This document shows, in pieces, positions 32,777 through 44,345 of a DNA stretch of 64,000 nucleotides (position 1 is the stretch's first letter; each line of letters opens with the position of its first letter). Both the position numbers and the translations under genes were made by a program. A model generated the notes under the pieces. The model had not been told where the DNA came from. It saw only the letters and a list, made by a program, of their open reading frames with translations, and did no database searches. The stretch comes from Symbiodinium natans (lineage: Eukaryota; Sar; Dinophyceae; Suessiales; Symbiodiniaceae): the NCBI GenBank assembly GCA_905221605.1, contig CAJNDS010000803.1, positions 1 to 64,000 of the forward strand, written 5' to 3'.

Positions 32777-32904
32777 TGTTGCTGAGTTGAGCATGAACTG
32801 CATAGAAAACCAGCCATGGACCGACCCTAAAATCTTCAGGCGTGTTTGCCCGAGCTAGGTTGCAGTTTGCCTTGATTAGCATCCTTCTGCACCCAACGCG
32901 GCTT

Positions 32905-33775
32905 CCAGGATCACAGGACAGATCAACCAGCGAGCAGGCCGTAGCAGCTTTACGTCATCATCATTCACAAAGTCGAATACAGCCCTTGCGGGAACAGCTG
33001 CAGCAGCTGGAGCTCTCAGACAGGCAGTGGCAAGATTCCCACCCAAGGACGTGGATGGGTGAAAGAGGATGCGGGACAAGTGGCGGATAGATTGGCAGAC
33101 CTACGGAGCCAGCAATACATGCAATACTTTGCAGTCGGCTTGAGCGGGATTGCGATCACAGCCCGTCGCCGAGGTGGAGAACTGGAGAACCAGCCTGGGG
33201 TTCGATCCGGGCCAAACGGCCAAACAGGGCAAGGGCAAGGCAAGGGAGGGCCCTCCAAGACTTATTCCAGGCAGTGCCACCTACTGTGACAGTCCGCAGG
33301 GCCCCCTGTGACGGCCAGATTTGCCCAGCACCGCTAGGCAACGCACGAGCTACCCGAAAAGTTGATACATTGGCTGCAACAAGCGTCGAGGCCACAGCGG
33401 CTCTAGCCAGATTCATTGGAATCCCAAATAGAATCAGGTGGCGGAGCGGCGGAACGCAACAAGTGCTGATCGAGCATCAGGCGACGTAGACGCGATCGGA
33501 TGGGCAACTCCAGGCGGCCATGGGACAGCTCAAAGGCCAGCGTGGATGGAAGGCATAGATGGTCATAGATGGCATAGACGAGACAGAAGCGGTTGTGGCG
33601 CAAGCGGCGCATTCAGAAGCGAAACGCCTCACCAAATAACAGCAAACGGAAGCACAAGAAAGATTTCAGCAAGAAGGGGGAATCAGAGCAGATCCTTTGC
33701 AGAGTGCCTCCGAGCAAGTGCGAGCATGTCATTCTCTAGAAGCTCTCCGGCTTTCAGGGTTCCTGTGATAACCGT
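32905..33775 (+). CDS. Cluster of helical coding-like exons, unassigned
   Basis: Several short + frames look coding. About 32908-33033 includes REQLQQLELSDRQWQ; about 33067-33170 begins after AG|G and reads DAGQVADRLADLRSQQYMQ followed by a small hydrophobic segment; about 33340-33420 contains KVDTLAATSVEATAALARF; about 33643-33770 begins QQTEAQERFQQEGG and ends in TGA. All are Gln/Ala/Glu-rich and probably alpha-helical. I cannot name a family, and I cannot prove that the exons belong to one transcript. Confidence 0.35.
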
Positions 33776-34776
33776 TTGGGGGATCCTGGGGCCCTGCGCG
33801 CACTCTTCAGGTGAGAAGGAAGGGTTGGCGCCCTCAGCAAATCCTAAGAGGGCCCAAGCCATGAGCAGGGCCCAGTGCTACTCGCTGGACATTGCTGTAA
33901 GACTGCTGTAAGATGTTTCTTTCTTCCTTCCGCCACATTCTGTCCAGATTGCCCTGTGAGATTCCACTCCTGGAAGGGTGGCAAAGCCAATATGTCAACG
34001 TGTCATCCTAATGTCAATGCAGTCCGGGGGGAGCATTTTGAGTCTACTTGTATGTATGAGATCTCTATTTGTTGGCTGGAGTATGAGCAGAAGATTCCAG
34101 GGCATGTGCGGCAAGGTCCAGGTGAAGGGCATGTATTGCATATACCGACCTTCCATGGGATTTGGACACTCTTGTACTGAGCGCAGGACAGTGGCGGCGC
34201 GGGGTGCTCAGAAAGCATTCAGCGCACACTGATGCACGTCGTATCTTGTGAGCTCATCTGACTCACTGGAGCTTCCGTTAAGTCTGGCGAATGCCGCATT
34301 TGACATCAAACCATCTCATGGGCCAGGGTATTTCCCTTGCTTCCTACCATGCTGGGCAACAGCCGGCAGACCAGAATACCCAGCTGTTTTGTCCGTAAAA
34401 GATGCACTCTTGTACAGGAGCGTCAGCTGGTTCAAACAGCATGTAGTTGGGCTGCGGGACGTTTCGCACGTGGGCTCTGGTGCCAGAACTTTGGTTTTTG
34501 AAGGTGTGTTTCGGCGCACTTTGGGTGGGTTGGAAGGGTGGGGCGGGTGGGGGACTTCGGACCAGCCTGGAAACCTAAACGCGAAACCTGCCTCCCCGAA
34601 AACCCGGCACCACCTTAAAGCACACTGCATGGCAAGCTGAAATCACCTTCAACCAACAAGCAAAATCCACAGAACTGTAAGCACCCAGAACCCCAGATTT
34701 CCGGATTTCCGGGGATAATGGAGTGCTTCGCGGGCATAGCATCGAAGGTCGCAAACTTTGTCAAGCGCTGTACATC

Positions 34777-35091
34777 TCAAAACCTAGCCCAAACCAGTTT
34801 AAGGAAACGCTGTTGTTCAGCATAGTGTTTTGGCATCTGGACGGGTGCAGTGCCTGCCACCACGGTTTCCTCACGAACGAAAGCCACGCGAGACAACTGC
34901 CTTGCCTGGAAGTTTGCGTTCACTCTGCTGCGTTCGATACCATCAGGTGCACTAAAGGCGAAGTAGGCGTTCCTTCGAGCTCGACCCGGTCCGTGTACCC
35001 GGGTGCCATCATGTATAGGAACCGCCTCAGGCAAGCTGCACAACAAACAAAGCAGAAGGGTGCATGCAAATAGCAGCAGCTGAAGAATCAT
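34777..35091 (-). CDS. Small ORF with signal-peptide-like N-terminus, unassigned
   Basis: An ATG-led minus-strand frame of 104 codons starts MILQLLLFACTLLLCLLCS, a typical hydrophobic secretion signal, followed by a basic, soluble C-terminal part. No homology is recognisable. A + frame of similar length (34723-35073) overlaps it, and all secure genes here are on +, so this may be chance. Confidence 0.25.
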   Translation of the reverse strand: MILQLLLFACTLLLCLLCSLPEAVPIHDGTRVHGPGRARRNAYFAFSAPDGIERSRVNANFQARQLSRVAFVREETVVAGTAPVQMPKHYAEQQRFLKLVWARF

Positions 35092-35427
35092 GCCCGAGGT
35101 TTAACCTGGGCAGTACCGTTCAAAGCAGATCGGGTATGTGACATAATCTGCGGCAATTCACTAGTGACTCGGCGGTTGTTCATCTTAGTCCGACGCCTGA
35201 AAGCCGTCAATTTTGTCACAAGCCCCTGCTGTCGATTTGCTGAGGATGAAGAAGGTTGTTTGAAGAGTTTAGACAGACCGTGAGCTACTCGTATACCCAC
35301 CTATGTGAAGCTCGTCTTCCGATGAATGCGGTCTGCGGACCCTCGTCGACGGTTGCTTTTAGACACTCCTCGGTCACCTACATATCAGCAAGCAAGACAA
35401 AGCCACCTTGGCCCTTTGTGCAAGGAG

Positions 35428-35843
35428 GTTCCCCAAGAAGCGTGCAGAGTGGAATGGCTCGACAGACTCCACCGTCCAGACAACATTTTACAACTGGGCA
35501 AGCATGTTTCCAGATCTTCCATCCACTGAGGCCATGGAGTGGCTTCAAGACAATCTGATGCAGAATGCGTGCTGCTTGCATGAAGCATTGAGATGTTGGA
35601 GAGAACTATTTGGAAAGGAGCTCGTGCAAGTGAAGACAAATCAAAGTAAAGTGAGGTGTCTTCCGGTGTTCCACTTTCTGCGGTCAAGTTGCAGGACTTG
35701 TTGCAGCTTTAGCGGTGCCAAGATTGCCCCATGTGGAGATTTGGGGAAGAGCTGATGCCCTTGCGTTTGCAACGCATAGCGCAGGAATTGGACTGGAGCA
35801 ACTTCAAGGCTCCTGCCCCATCTTTGCCTGGAGCGCATACAGG
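35428..35843 (+). CDS. Two in-phase exons of an unrecognised protein
   Basis: Exon 35428-35645 begins after AG|G and ends at a GTAAAG donor. Exon 35707-35843 begins after TTGCAG and ends before GTAATC. The 1-base overhang of the first and the 2-base start of the second join to a codon across a 61-base intron, keeping an open frame of about 118 residues. The product is rich in Trp, Leu and Phe (for example AMEWLQDNLMQNACCLHEA and LPHVEIWGRADALAF). I cannot assign a family. Flanking exons were not found. Confidence 0.45.
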
Positions 35844-35999
35844 GTAATCAGCAGACACAAAAGGCACTTTGTCTACCCAGGACGGCGCTTCAAGACCAGC
35901 CTTGCCGCAGCCACCTGTAGAAGAGAAAGGCATCTCGTCAGTGCTCGCATGTAAGTAAGCGAAGATGAAAAGTTTTGGGACAGGTCAAGCACAATGGGA

Positions 36000-37600
36000 T
36001 CTCCTGATTGGCTCTGATCTGATCTACTCGCAGGCCTGTCAGTTGAGCGTGGATGCAACAGCTGCCTATTGCAGAATGTGCTCTTCACCAAACAGTCTTG
36101 CATAGGTGGTCAACGGAATTGAACGTTAAGCCTGAAAGCACTTGTACATCCTTGTCGCGCAGCAGGTTCAGCTTGGATTACATGATTACAAGTTGCTTAA
36201 AAAGGCATGTAGCATGCTTGTCAATCAAGTGCACAGCCTTCCACGGGCGGTTGATGCTTGTTTGGTGTGCCTTTAAAGGTGCAAACTGCCGGCATATGGT
36301 TTCTGACTTCAGTGTGGGCAACGGGGTGCACTACAATGGTACTTCTTAGTGTAAGGTATTGAATACGTCGGTCTTGGAGGCATTTGGCAACTCTCGCGTT
36401 CCTAAATGTGTTGCTGCCTCGGTTAACATCACACATGCAGGTTCAAAAGAAGCAGGAATTCGACCTGTGTTGCTAGGATGGTAATGGTTGGACACACATA
36501 CATGCACACTCTTCAAAGAAAAGGAACTCAAGTAAACGCTGGATGAAGCTGGAGCGTGCCCTCCGCAAGCAGCTGCAGCCCAGTGACTGAAAAGCTAAGA
36601 GTGTCGAGCTGTGACCACCTTTCCGAAAATGGCTTAAGTTGCTTGAGTTGTCGTGGGCCATGACTCGAATTTTCTCTGTTCAACAAGGCAGGCGTGGAAC
36701 TGCTTCCGCGAGTACTGAAAGAGTTTGCCAGGCAGCTGCAGCCTAAGTCGTGAAGCAGAGTCTGCTGTGTGTTTTGAGCTTCGGCGTCCTTTCAAAGTCA
36801 AACCTGTGAGACTGCAAATCTTCTCGCAGCGTGTTGCTGAGACTGCCGAGAGTTGTTTTCTATTGTCGGCTTCGGCTCAAGCTCAAATGTTCACAATGAA
36901 GAGCAGATGCGAGGGAGTGCCACTTCGAAGCCAATTGGAGTCGAGTTTTTGCTTTCTGTTGCGTGCTGGCAACCCATGAGAATAATCAGCAGGCTTCTAG
37001 CCACATGCATCAGTTGCGCAAGAGCGACTGCTGTACTTGTTCACCATCATTCCCATGCACAACTGCAGTCCAAGTCCGGCAAGGACAGAGATCACTTGAC
37101 AGAAATGGTTGTGCCCGAGCCACGCTGCTGCATTTTCGCTACATCTGGCAGCCCATGGTAACAGTTAAGCTATGGCTCGATCTCAGCAGGATTGAAGCGC
37201 TAGGTACGTGGCCTGTGTGATTGTGAGCATGCATGATGTCATACTGAAGCTGTAGTCAGGGCACGGTAAGAAGATGCTGCTTGCCATCTTCTTACCTTCT
37301 GACTGCATCTTGCAAACCTGCATCGAGTGCTGCACTGCTGAGGACCCAAGAACAATGTCGGGTCGTCTCCGGGCCTTTTGCAATTGGGGTGCAGGTTTTC
37401 CTGGCTGCTCACCTCATTCATGCTTCAATGGCACTCGCAAGTGCTATCTTAGCTTGCCAGCATGAGAGATTGATCATGACTGCTCCAGGCTGCCATGGTC
37501 TTGGCAACGTGACTTGGACCAGCAGCTGCAAATGTTGCAGTTTTGCGGGTGAGCCGAGTTTGGCATCCAATCCAAAGCTCAATTTCTGTCCACTTCTTTT
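36000..37600. other. Unassigned sequence
   Basis: Short overlapping frames on both strands, no recognisable motif and no notable repeat. Confidence 0.4.
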
Positions 37601-37629
37601 CTTCCACCGTCCACGTCAACATCATCAAC

Positions 37630-37764
37630 AAAGGTTGCTGTACAAGCGCCACCAGGAGCACCCTCCACGAACGTGGCTCATTTGGCCCCTCAGAATTTAC
37701 AAGAGTTTACTTTAACAGACCTGCGCGCGTTGTGTCAAGCACACCACGACATGAACCTTCACAA
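37630..37764 (+). CDS. Coding-like exon, unassigned
   Basis: It begins after an AG|G acceptor and may end at a GC donor. It encodes a Pro/Ala linker followed by a charged helix (FTLTDLRALCQAHHDMNLHK). The second part is loosely like a SAP-type helix, but this is too weak to name. Competing frames are open across the same bases. Confidence 0.3.
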
Positions 37765-38439
37765 ACAGCGAGGCTCATGGATATTTCCAAGCAGGCCGCG
37801 CTGAACATGCTTCACATGGCAAGCTGCCAAGAGCTGCCAACATCACCATCCCTGCAGGGATTTGCCATGAGTCTGCAGCACTTCGTCAATGTCGCGCTGG
37901 CAGCAACTTGTGCTGCAAGCTTCTCACTTCGGAGACTGTCTTTAGAGCCAGAATTGAGAAATAGAAACACTTGGTGCTTCTTCCAAAGCGCTGTTAGCAT
38001 AATTCCGTTCCTAGAGAGCTCCCTCCTCAAACTTGATCGTCTAATCTGTGTTTTTCTCTGCCAACAACACTGCGGGGCAGTTGCCCCAGTTTTGCCATCC
38101 TGGGGAGCGCTTTTTTTGAGGCCTAGGACCTAGGACAAATGGGGAGTGGGCACTCGGACCTTTTTTCGACCAGTCTCCGCTCAAGGCTTGGAAGAGGAAT
38201 TTTGGGTGAAGCGGGAGGCTTCTGATTGGACTGGGCTGGGTTCATGGGTGCGCAACGGGGGCCCGGAACGGGGGAAGGGGTCCAGTGGTGCACTTCTTGG
38301 CGTGATAGGGCACCAACTTATATCCCCTAGAGGCCTTGCGCTCACCCCGATCATTTCTGCCGAGCTCCAAGCGTGTCTTCGGGACTAGGTTTTGTTCTCA
38401 TCAAGTATGAAAAGTTTGGATGTGTTGTTCGCCTTAAAC

Positions 38440-38660
38440 CAACACAAACGCTAAACTTCCAACATCCCCACGGTTTCAAATCCAAGGGGTCTAGAGTTGC
38501 AGCTTGGAGGGTTAGGGCTTCGGGTTTGGGATTCACCTAAACTAAACCTTGACGCCTCAACTAGACCCTAAACCTTGAGCTCGCGGTCATCTGATTGCCT
38601 TTGGCAGATCTATCATTTAGGTCCCGCAGACTACTGACCCCTAAACCTTAGTGAGCTTTC
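38440..38660. repeat. Scattered CCCTAAAC/TTAGGG telomere-like words
   Basis: Several CTAAACCTT, CCCTAAACCTTGAG and GGTTAGGGCTTCGGG words in mixed orientation. Interstitial and degenerate, not a telomere end. Confidence 0.5.
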
Positions 38661-39838
38661 GTCATCCCCTGGGCGCAAGTAGAACGTATCTCCATATATC
38701 TCCTTTCAGCCACGACTTCAGGTCATCTTTGCCTCCACGGAGGGAATGGCTGGCGAGTGCGTATGGCATCCTGGACCTGTGTAGGACAGATTCATAAGTC
38801 GGCGCTTGGCCGCGAATGACGAACGAACGTTTGTTCACTCTTCCATAATGTGCTTCTGTGTCGCAGCAGTGACCTGCAACCAGTCGCCTGTAACAACAAA
38901 CAACTATGCACCATGAGTAGTGCTGCTCGGGCTGCTGGGGACAACTCGTGAATTGTTTCTGGCATAATGCAATGATGGAAGCTCCAAGCAGAACACGATC
39001 CCGAACTGCATATGATCCGCTTGCGAAAGTAGTCTCGCTGCGCATGCTTCCTCTGAAACCGATAGCGCAGGCCAGCGCAGGCCCTACATGTGAAATGTCG
39101 ACGATGATGGTAATTCTGCGGGCAAATGTTGCTAAACGTGCAAGTCGCAGGCATACTCTGACTCAAGATAACGTACGGAACAAGAACAACATTGTGGGCA
39201 AATTTTCCTGTCCGTTTAAGCTTGCCGTAAGGTACATTAGCAACTTCATGATCACAGTTGTGGGAGGCCGCTGTGCAGCATGGCCTACTGCCAAGGGTAG
39301 GGTGTTGACCGTTTGGCGTAACGCAAGCATGTTCTTCGCAAGAAGGGACAGGGCTCGACGCCTGTGGTGAGGCATCAAGGTTGAATTTGTTCTTGAGACG
39401 GACGAAAGCAGATGTCATGACATGCGACTGGGGGTTGCTTCCAACTAAGGGCTGATTGTTCTGCCACTTGGTCAATCAGATAGTTGAGCTCACGGGTCGT
39501 GCTGACTTCGCGGGTTGCTAAAGCAAGCTGCTGCCGAGGACACTTTGGATGCGTTTTCATCGAATTTTTGTCGCCAAATATGGGCTGACATGGCTTCAAA
39601 GTGGCGAGCAGCCTGACTGCTACAGCTTGCATCAACATGACACGCGAGAGTTAGCAGCGTGCAATCCCAGCCCGTTCAAGTTCCAGGGTTGCAGTTTACA
39701 GCAGGAACAGTTCGGTCACGGAGCCAACAAATTGCCTGCGAGATGATTGATGCAGCCAGAGCGTATGCAAGTCACGTGGCGTGTCGATGAGGTACGGCAA
39801 CCCGCCACGCATTCCAATTTGGCTGGTACCCTCCTCAG

Positions 39839-40158
39839 CGGGCGAAGTCGAGATGTTCCCAGAAGTCGACAAGTCAACCCACAGCCTGAAAGTCAGATTA
39901 CGTACTGCAGAGCTGTTCGAAAAATGCGAGGCGCAAACCACATACTGGGGTTTTGTTTGCTGCTTAGAGAAGTTCACTGTGGCTGCTCGATTGCAACATT
40001 TCCTGCCACAGTTGCACCGTGAAGTTCTCACATCACAGACATGGTCCTTCCACCAGGCTGGACTGATTATTTATCCCTTCCACCGCAGCATTGATGCTGC
40101 GATCGCTCCGCTTGAAGTGCCCTTCAAGCCTTACCCGAAGACGGACTGGAATGGCTGA
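39839..40158 (+). CDS. Probable terminal exon of an unrecognised protein
   Basis: After a CTCAG acceptor a frame stays open to TGA at 40156-40158. The product is balanced in composition, with Phe, Tyr, Trp and Leu in a globular pattern, and ends with PLEVPFKPYPKTDWNG. A second frame over the 5' half is also open but has a poorer composition. No family is recognisable and upstream exons were not located. Confidence 0.4.
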
Positions 40159-40167
40159 TAGGGGGTT

Positions 40168-40173
40168 GTGTGC

Positions 40174-40205
<32 letters not shown>

Positions 40206-40206
40206 A
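40168..40206 (+). repeat. TG microsatellite
   Basis: (TG)n on the + strand immediately after the coding-like frame ending at 40158. Confidence 0.95.
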
Positions 40207-41214
40207 CATCTACATGAGGGTTTGTGCTCCGAATCTGAATGTTGAGAACGAACATTCACAGCCCGACTTTGTGGTCCGCTAAGGATACCATGAAAGAAAC
40301 TGTGAAAGACTTTACACTAGTTGCGAAAGTTATGATTCTGTGCTCAGTCCTGCTAAACCTCCGTCAGGCAGGTTGTCAGTTCAGGGACTTTTTGCGAAAG
40401 TTCCGTGAAAGTATGGATACGGAACAGCATTTTGAAGGCCCCAGCCATTTTCGTCTTGCACCTGACTGAGTGCGTGGACATACTCAGTGGTTGGTGGATG
40501 GCGCACCTACCCAAGAGAAGCCTGCAGAGACGAACCGCAGCACAAACAACCAGCCAACGTGTCACACATTCCAGAACGCCATAACGCTAACTTCATTACT
40601 AGTACCAAGTACGGCATATGCAACATGCTGACGGTATGGGGCCGCAAAATAGCGAGCGTAGCCGTGAAAGACTTGAGAAGAACATAGATTTCTACACCAA
40701 TTATATGCGTTTGCGGGCTAGTGCGTGTGAGAGCATCACCATACACACGGTTCCAAGCTCAACTAATTCATACCAATTCACAGCAGACATTGGTAGCAGG
40801 TGGCCGAGGGAGTGAACCGTTGCAGGGGGCATGGTCATGTTGCACTTTACATGACCCACGACTAAGCACATCGAATTCCATATATGTGCTCACATCTTCC
40901 GGATTATTCCCCCTTTTGTTACTCGAACAAGTTATCCAAACGCTCAGCATGTAACCTAATAAGTGTGCAATACCTTGCGAACAAGCAAGCCTTTGTCGTG
41001 GACAGGTGTAAAGGACGGCAGCCACGATAGGCTCAACCCGTTTGCATGGCATACTGTCCAGCAAACATCAACGGACACGACCCCGGCGCCTTCGGGCCGG
41101 GCCGACAACCACCGCTTGCGAGATGTGCAGTTCTCAAGGAACGCGCATATCCTGGCAACAAGGGGGACGTTTCTATTTTAGGCTGTGACTGGATACGCAT
41201 ATACATAACCAGGG

Positions 41215-41300
41215 TAAATCTCTGAGGTAAAGCTCATGAAGTCATAATTTGCTAAAAAACGGGTTCGCAACTTGCTGCAACTCTGTGTTATCGAGGAACG
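41215..41300 (+). repeat. Diverged dispersed repeat, copy A
   Basis: Starts TCTGAGGTAAAGCTCATGAA and aligns with 42601-42680 at roughly 70 percent identity by eye. The two copies are in direct orientation, 1380 bp apart. Confidence 0.6.
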
Positions 41301-42071
41301 CCTGGCGGCGAGCGGCCGCTCACCAAAATTGTTCGCACGGATGCTCTGAGTCGGCGTGGGGCGCGTGATCGTCTCGACTCCTTAATCATAGAAGAACTCG
41401 GGGGTAGGCAGGGTAGGCACGGGAGGTGCTGCGCCCGGGCATGGGGCTGGGGGGTGGGGTGCACTGGGGCCTTTTAAATATACTTGAGCCGAGCAAGGAG
41501 GTACTCGGGGCGGGAGGGGTGGGTGAGATTGTAATCTATCTATCAACCTCTCTATTTATCTATGCAAATGAGTCGATCTACCTATCTTGACTACATGTGC
41601 CGAGAACTTCAAAAGGGTGGGGGGGGGTGGAGGCACTGGCGCATGACGAGAATGGGTCTTCACTGAGGCGCCGCCCCCACGACCGCAAAAGGTCGACGGA
41701 TATTCAGGGGCTGGACATTGGCTGTATTTAGGTGCTGGACGGTACTCCCAACTGCTAAAGTCGTTGAGTTTCCTACATGTGACCAGCAGACATTGCGGGA
41801 GAGTGTTTCGGGGGGTCGTTGCGTTTGGGGTGTCTACATGGTGATTCACATGAGAAGTCCTTGCTGGAAAGGATTATAGGAAAGTCGTGCCTATTCGTAA
41901 ATCGCAAGAGAACGCGCGCAGCCAAGTAAAACCTTGAGTTAATATCACCAGGGACTCAACAGGACTCAGCTGTCCCGACAAAGACGGGAGAACAAGCTGG
42001 GTCAAGCAGAATCCTGGAATCTGGCGCACGCAGATGAACCACAGTTATCATGACAGAACAACAGAAAGCAC

Positions 42072-42295
42072 AGGACGCCTTCAAAGTACACTCGCAGGTA
42101 TCGTCCTTATACAAAAAGTCAATTGTGACAGGAATCGTCCCGACCAGACAACATTTTCCGGAAACAATGTTATACTATGGTCAGATGCCTTCAAACTGCG
42201 CTCGCAGATATCGTCCTTATACAAAAAGTCAATTGCGAGAGGTATCGTCCCGACCAGAGAAAAACTCCGAAAGCAATGTTATTACCTGGAGAAAG
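42072..42295 (+). repeat. Tandem duplication of a 110-bp exon-like unit
   Basis: Units start at 42074 and 42184. Both encode, in different frames, a similar peptide: copy 1 DAFKVHSQVSSLYKKSI..GIVPTR, copy 2 DAFKLRSQISSLYKKSI..GIVPTR. Most base differences between copies keep the peptide similar. Because 110 is not a multiple of 3, the copies cannot be read through in one frame; they would need splicing, alternative exon use or decay. The second copy continues into a Lys/Glu helix (YYLEKELKCTEST) and a TGA at 42357. I do not recognise the protein. Confidence 0.6.
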
Positions 42296-42595
42296 AACTG
42301 AAATGCACTGAAAGTACGTGCTGTTCCTTGGGGATTGAGTGCCAAATGCCTCTCTGAATGATCTGCTTCATGGCTTGTTGGGGACCGCTGTTCCTTGCAG
42401 CAAAAGATGATTGCAAGGACCCTGCCGCGAACCTCTTGTTGCGCCGTGTTCATTAGGGATCTCTACAAAACACCATGTTTGCAAGGACTTCCGCGTTTGG
42501 GAGTAACTGAAATAATTTTGAACAAGAAGGTTTAAAGTCTAACTCAACTTCTGGACATTGCTCAGTTACGTTTTGGTGGGACACACATCGGGTTC

Positions 42596-42682
42596 ATAAA
42601 TCTGAGGTAGGGCTCATGAAGCTACGATTTGCTCAAACGGTGGCTCGCGATATACTTCAAATTATATAGTATCATCAAGGCC
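42596..42682 (+). repeat. Diverged dispersed repeat, copy B
   Basis: Partner of 41215-41300 (TCTGAGGTAGGGCTCATGAA). The pair flanks the 42.1-kb tandem unit. Confidence 0.6.
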
Positions 42683-43146
42683 CCGATTCAAACTGGGCCG
42701 TTGAAAGTGAAATCATACAAGTCAGAACACAAATTACATTCGGAACTCAAGAGCATTGAAACACACACAATGGGTGAAAGCGCGAACTCAGCTGCTGTGT
42801 TTTAGTGGGTTTCGGTTGTCCCAATACTTGTAGCTGTTCCCTCTCGATATTCAGTGAGTACAGCACACGAATGAATCTTGAATAGGACGGTACTAGGAAA
42901 GCCACAGCAATGGTAGGTACATGAGGGGGGTGGGTGCATATGCATGAGCAGCAGAAGCCTGGATTTGGTTTAGGAAGTCTGTCAAAACAACGAACATCCG
43001 CTGAGAGTTCCCATACAACAGTCAAATTCTGTCCAAAAACTACTTGATGACTGGCTGTGGCTGGTTTGACCTGCGTAGTTGAAGGCATTTGCTCGTGTTG
43101 GCGAGATGTTGCGAGCCCTGCAGATGTGCTTGCCTGCGCTCTGCAG

Positions 43147-43354
43147 GAGCTCGTCCTCGTTATGGTCATCGCTCCTAGCATACTGAACCCGATTTGGTCC
43201 TGGATCATTGACAACCTTGTCAAGGACCGCATGAAAACTGACAATGTGGAAAGTCAGACACCCCTTAACTTCCAACTATTGACCGAGTGGCTTGGTCAGG
43301 ACCCAAAATCTGGCCACGAGGAAAGAGGGCAAGAAGAGTCCCTCAAACACTATG
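43147..43354 (+). CDS. Coding-like exon with a hydrophobic helix, unassigned
   Basis: AG|G acceptor at 43147 and possible GTACCG donor at 43355. The frame encodes a hydrophobic stretch (ELVLVMVIAPSILNPIWSWI), then a soluble charged segment. It could be a membrane-protein exon. The opposite strand is also open (42747-43244), so strand is not certain, but the splice signals favour +. Confidence 0.35.
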
Positions 43355-43935
43355 GTACCGTGCAGACGGACCTCTGAATGTCAATGTTTGGTGCATACGT
43401 TCTTTCCCAGCACCTGCTAGGGGTGACGATGTTTCCCGGTGTGTTCCTGAAGTTAGCTGGGTTCCTGTGCAGCAGGCAGCATGGAAATCGAAGAGTTTCT
43501 GTCGTTTGGGACAGAAACTCAGGTCTGATGTACAGTGCTCAGCAACGTGCAGCACGCTTGCACGTCGACCTTGGGCTAAATTACTGTGGACTGCAGAAGC
43601 TGGCAAAAACAAGATGTGGCCACGCATGCCAACACGGTGGTCGAAGAGTTTCAAAAGTTGACAGGTTGCCGGCACTGAGTTGCAAGAAGATACTCTTTGC
43701 CTGTGAAATCATGTTGTATTTGGAGGGGTCAGGGGACCATGAACGTGAAAATCCATGAGCTATCCATGGTTTTGCGACGTTAGTGTGGTTGTTCCCCCTT
43801 GGCTTCCGTCCTTGTCCACAGCCTGCCGTGCTAAAACCCCCCAAAGCTAAAACCAAAAATCCACAAAAGCCCTTAAAGAGTCCCCCCGGCCCACAAACAA
43901 AGAACACTTGAGAATCCTAACCGCACAAGGGACTC

Positions 43936-43955
43936 GGGGGGGGGGGGGGGGGGGG
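43936..43955 (+). repeat. G20 homopolymer
   Basis: Uninterrupted G run on the + strand. Confidence 0.95.
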
Positions 43956-44220
43956 AGTTGCGAAACTGCAATCGAGGGATGGTGGAACATGGTGAAATTA
44001 GAAAATATTAGAATGTAGGCGCATCAGTGACTCGACTCATTCCACAGTTGACTGTGAGGTGGCCCTCAATCACGATGCTTTATTGTCACACGTTGCATCG
44101 CTTTGTCTTGCACTTAGAAGCTGCTGAGTTCGCCCAGTGGCACACAATGCTCTGCCACAGAATCTGTCACAGAAGTGCAAAATGCTGTGGGACGGCAAGT
44201 AGCATCAGCAATAATTTGAG

Positions 44221-44345
44221 GATGACTTCGACCTGGAGTTCTGCCGTGAACTACGCAGCCAAGGCTGGGCAGGGAAAGCCAAAACCAGTTTCACAATCGA
44301 AGTCCACGAGCGCGTCGTCACGTCAGCGCCTTCAACAAAGACAAA
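44221..44345 (+). CDS. Coding-like exon, unassigned
   Basis: Begins after AG|G in phase 0 with DDFDLEFCRELRSQGW and continues with a Lys/Thr/Ser-rich segment. The minus strand of the same bases also gives a protein-like frame. No family recognised. The donor is not fixed. Confidence 0.3.

Noticed and set aside
33190-33215. tRNA B-box-like GGTTCGATCC
   Set aside because: No matching A box, acceptor stem or cloverleaf is present around it.
35088-35300. Minus-strand ORF overlapping the next by ATGA, like translational coupling
   Set aside because: This is a bacterial arrangement and nothing else in the window is bacterial; it is best treated as coincidence.
38792-39475. 227-codon minus-strand ORF
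   Set aside because: Composition is Cys/His/Ser-heavy, an overlapping + frame of 140 codons is also open, and there is no recognisable motif.
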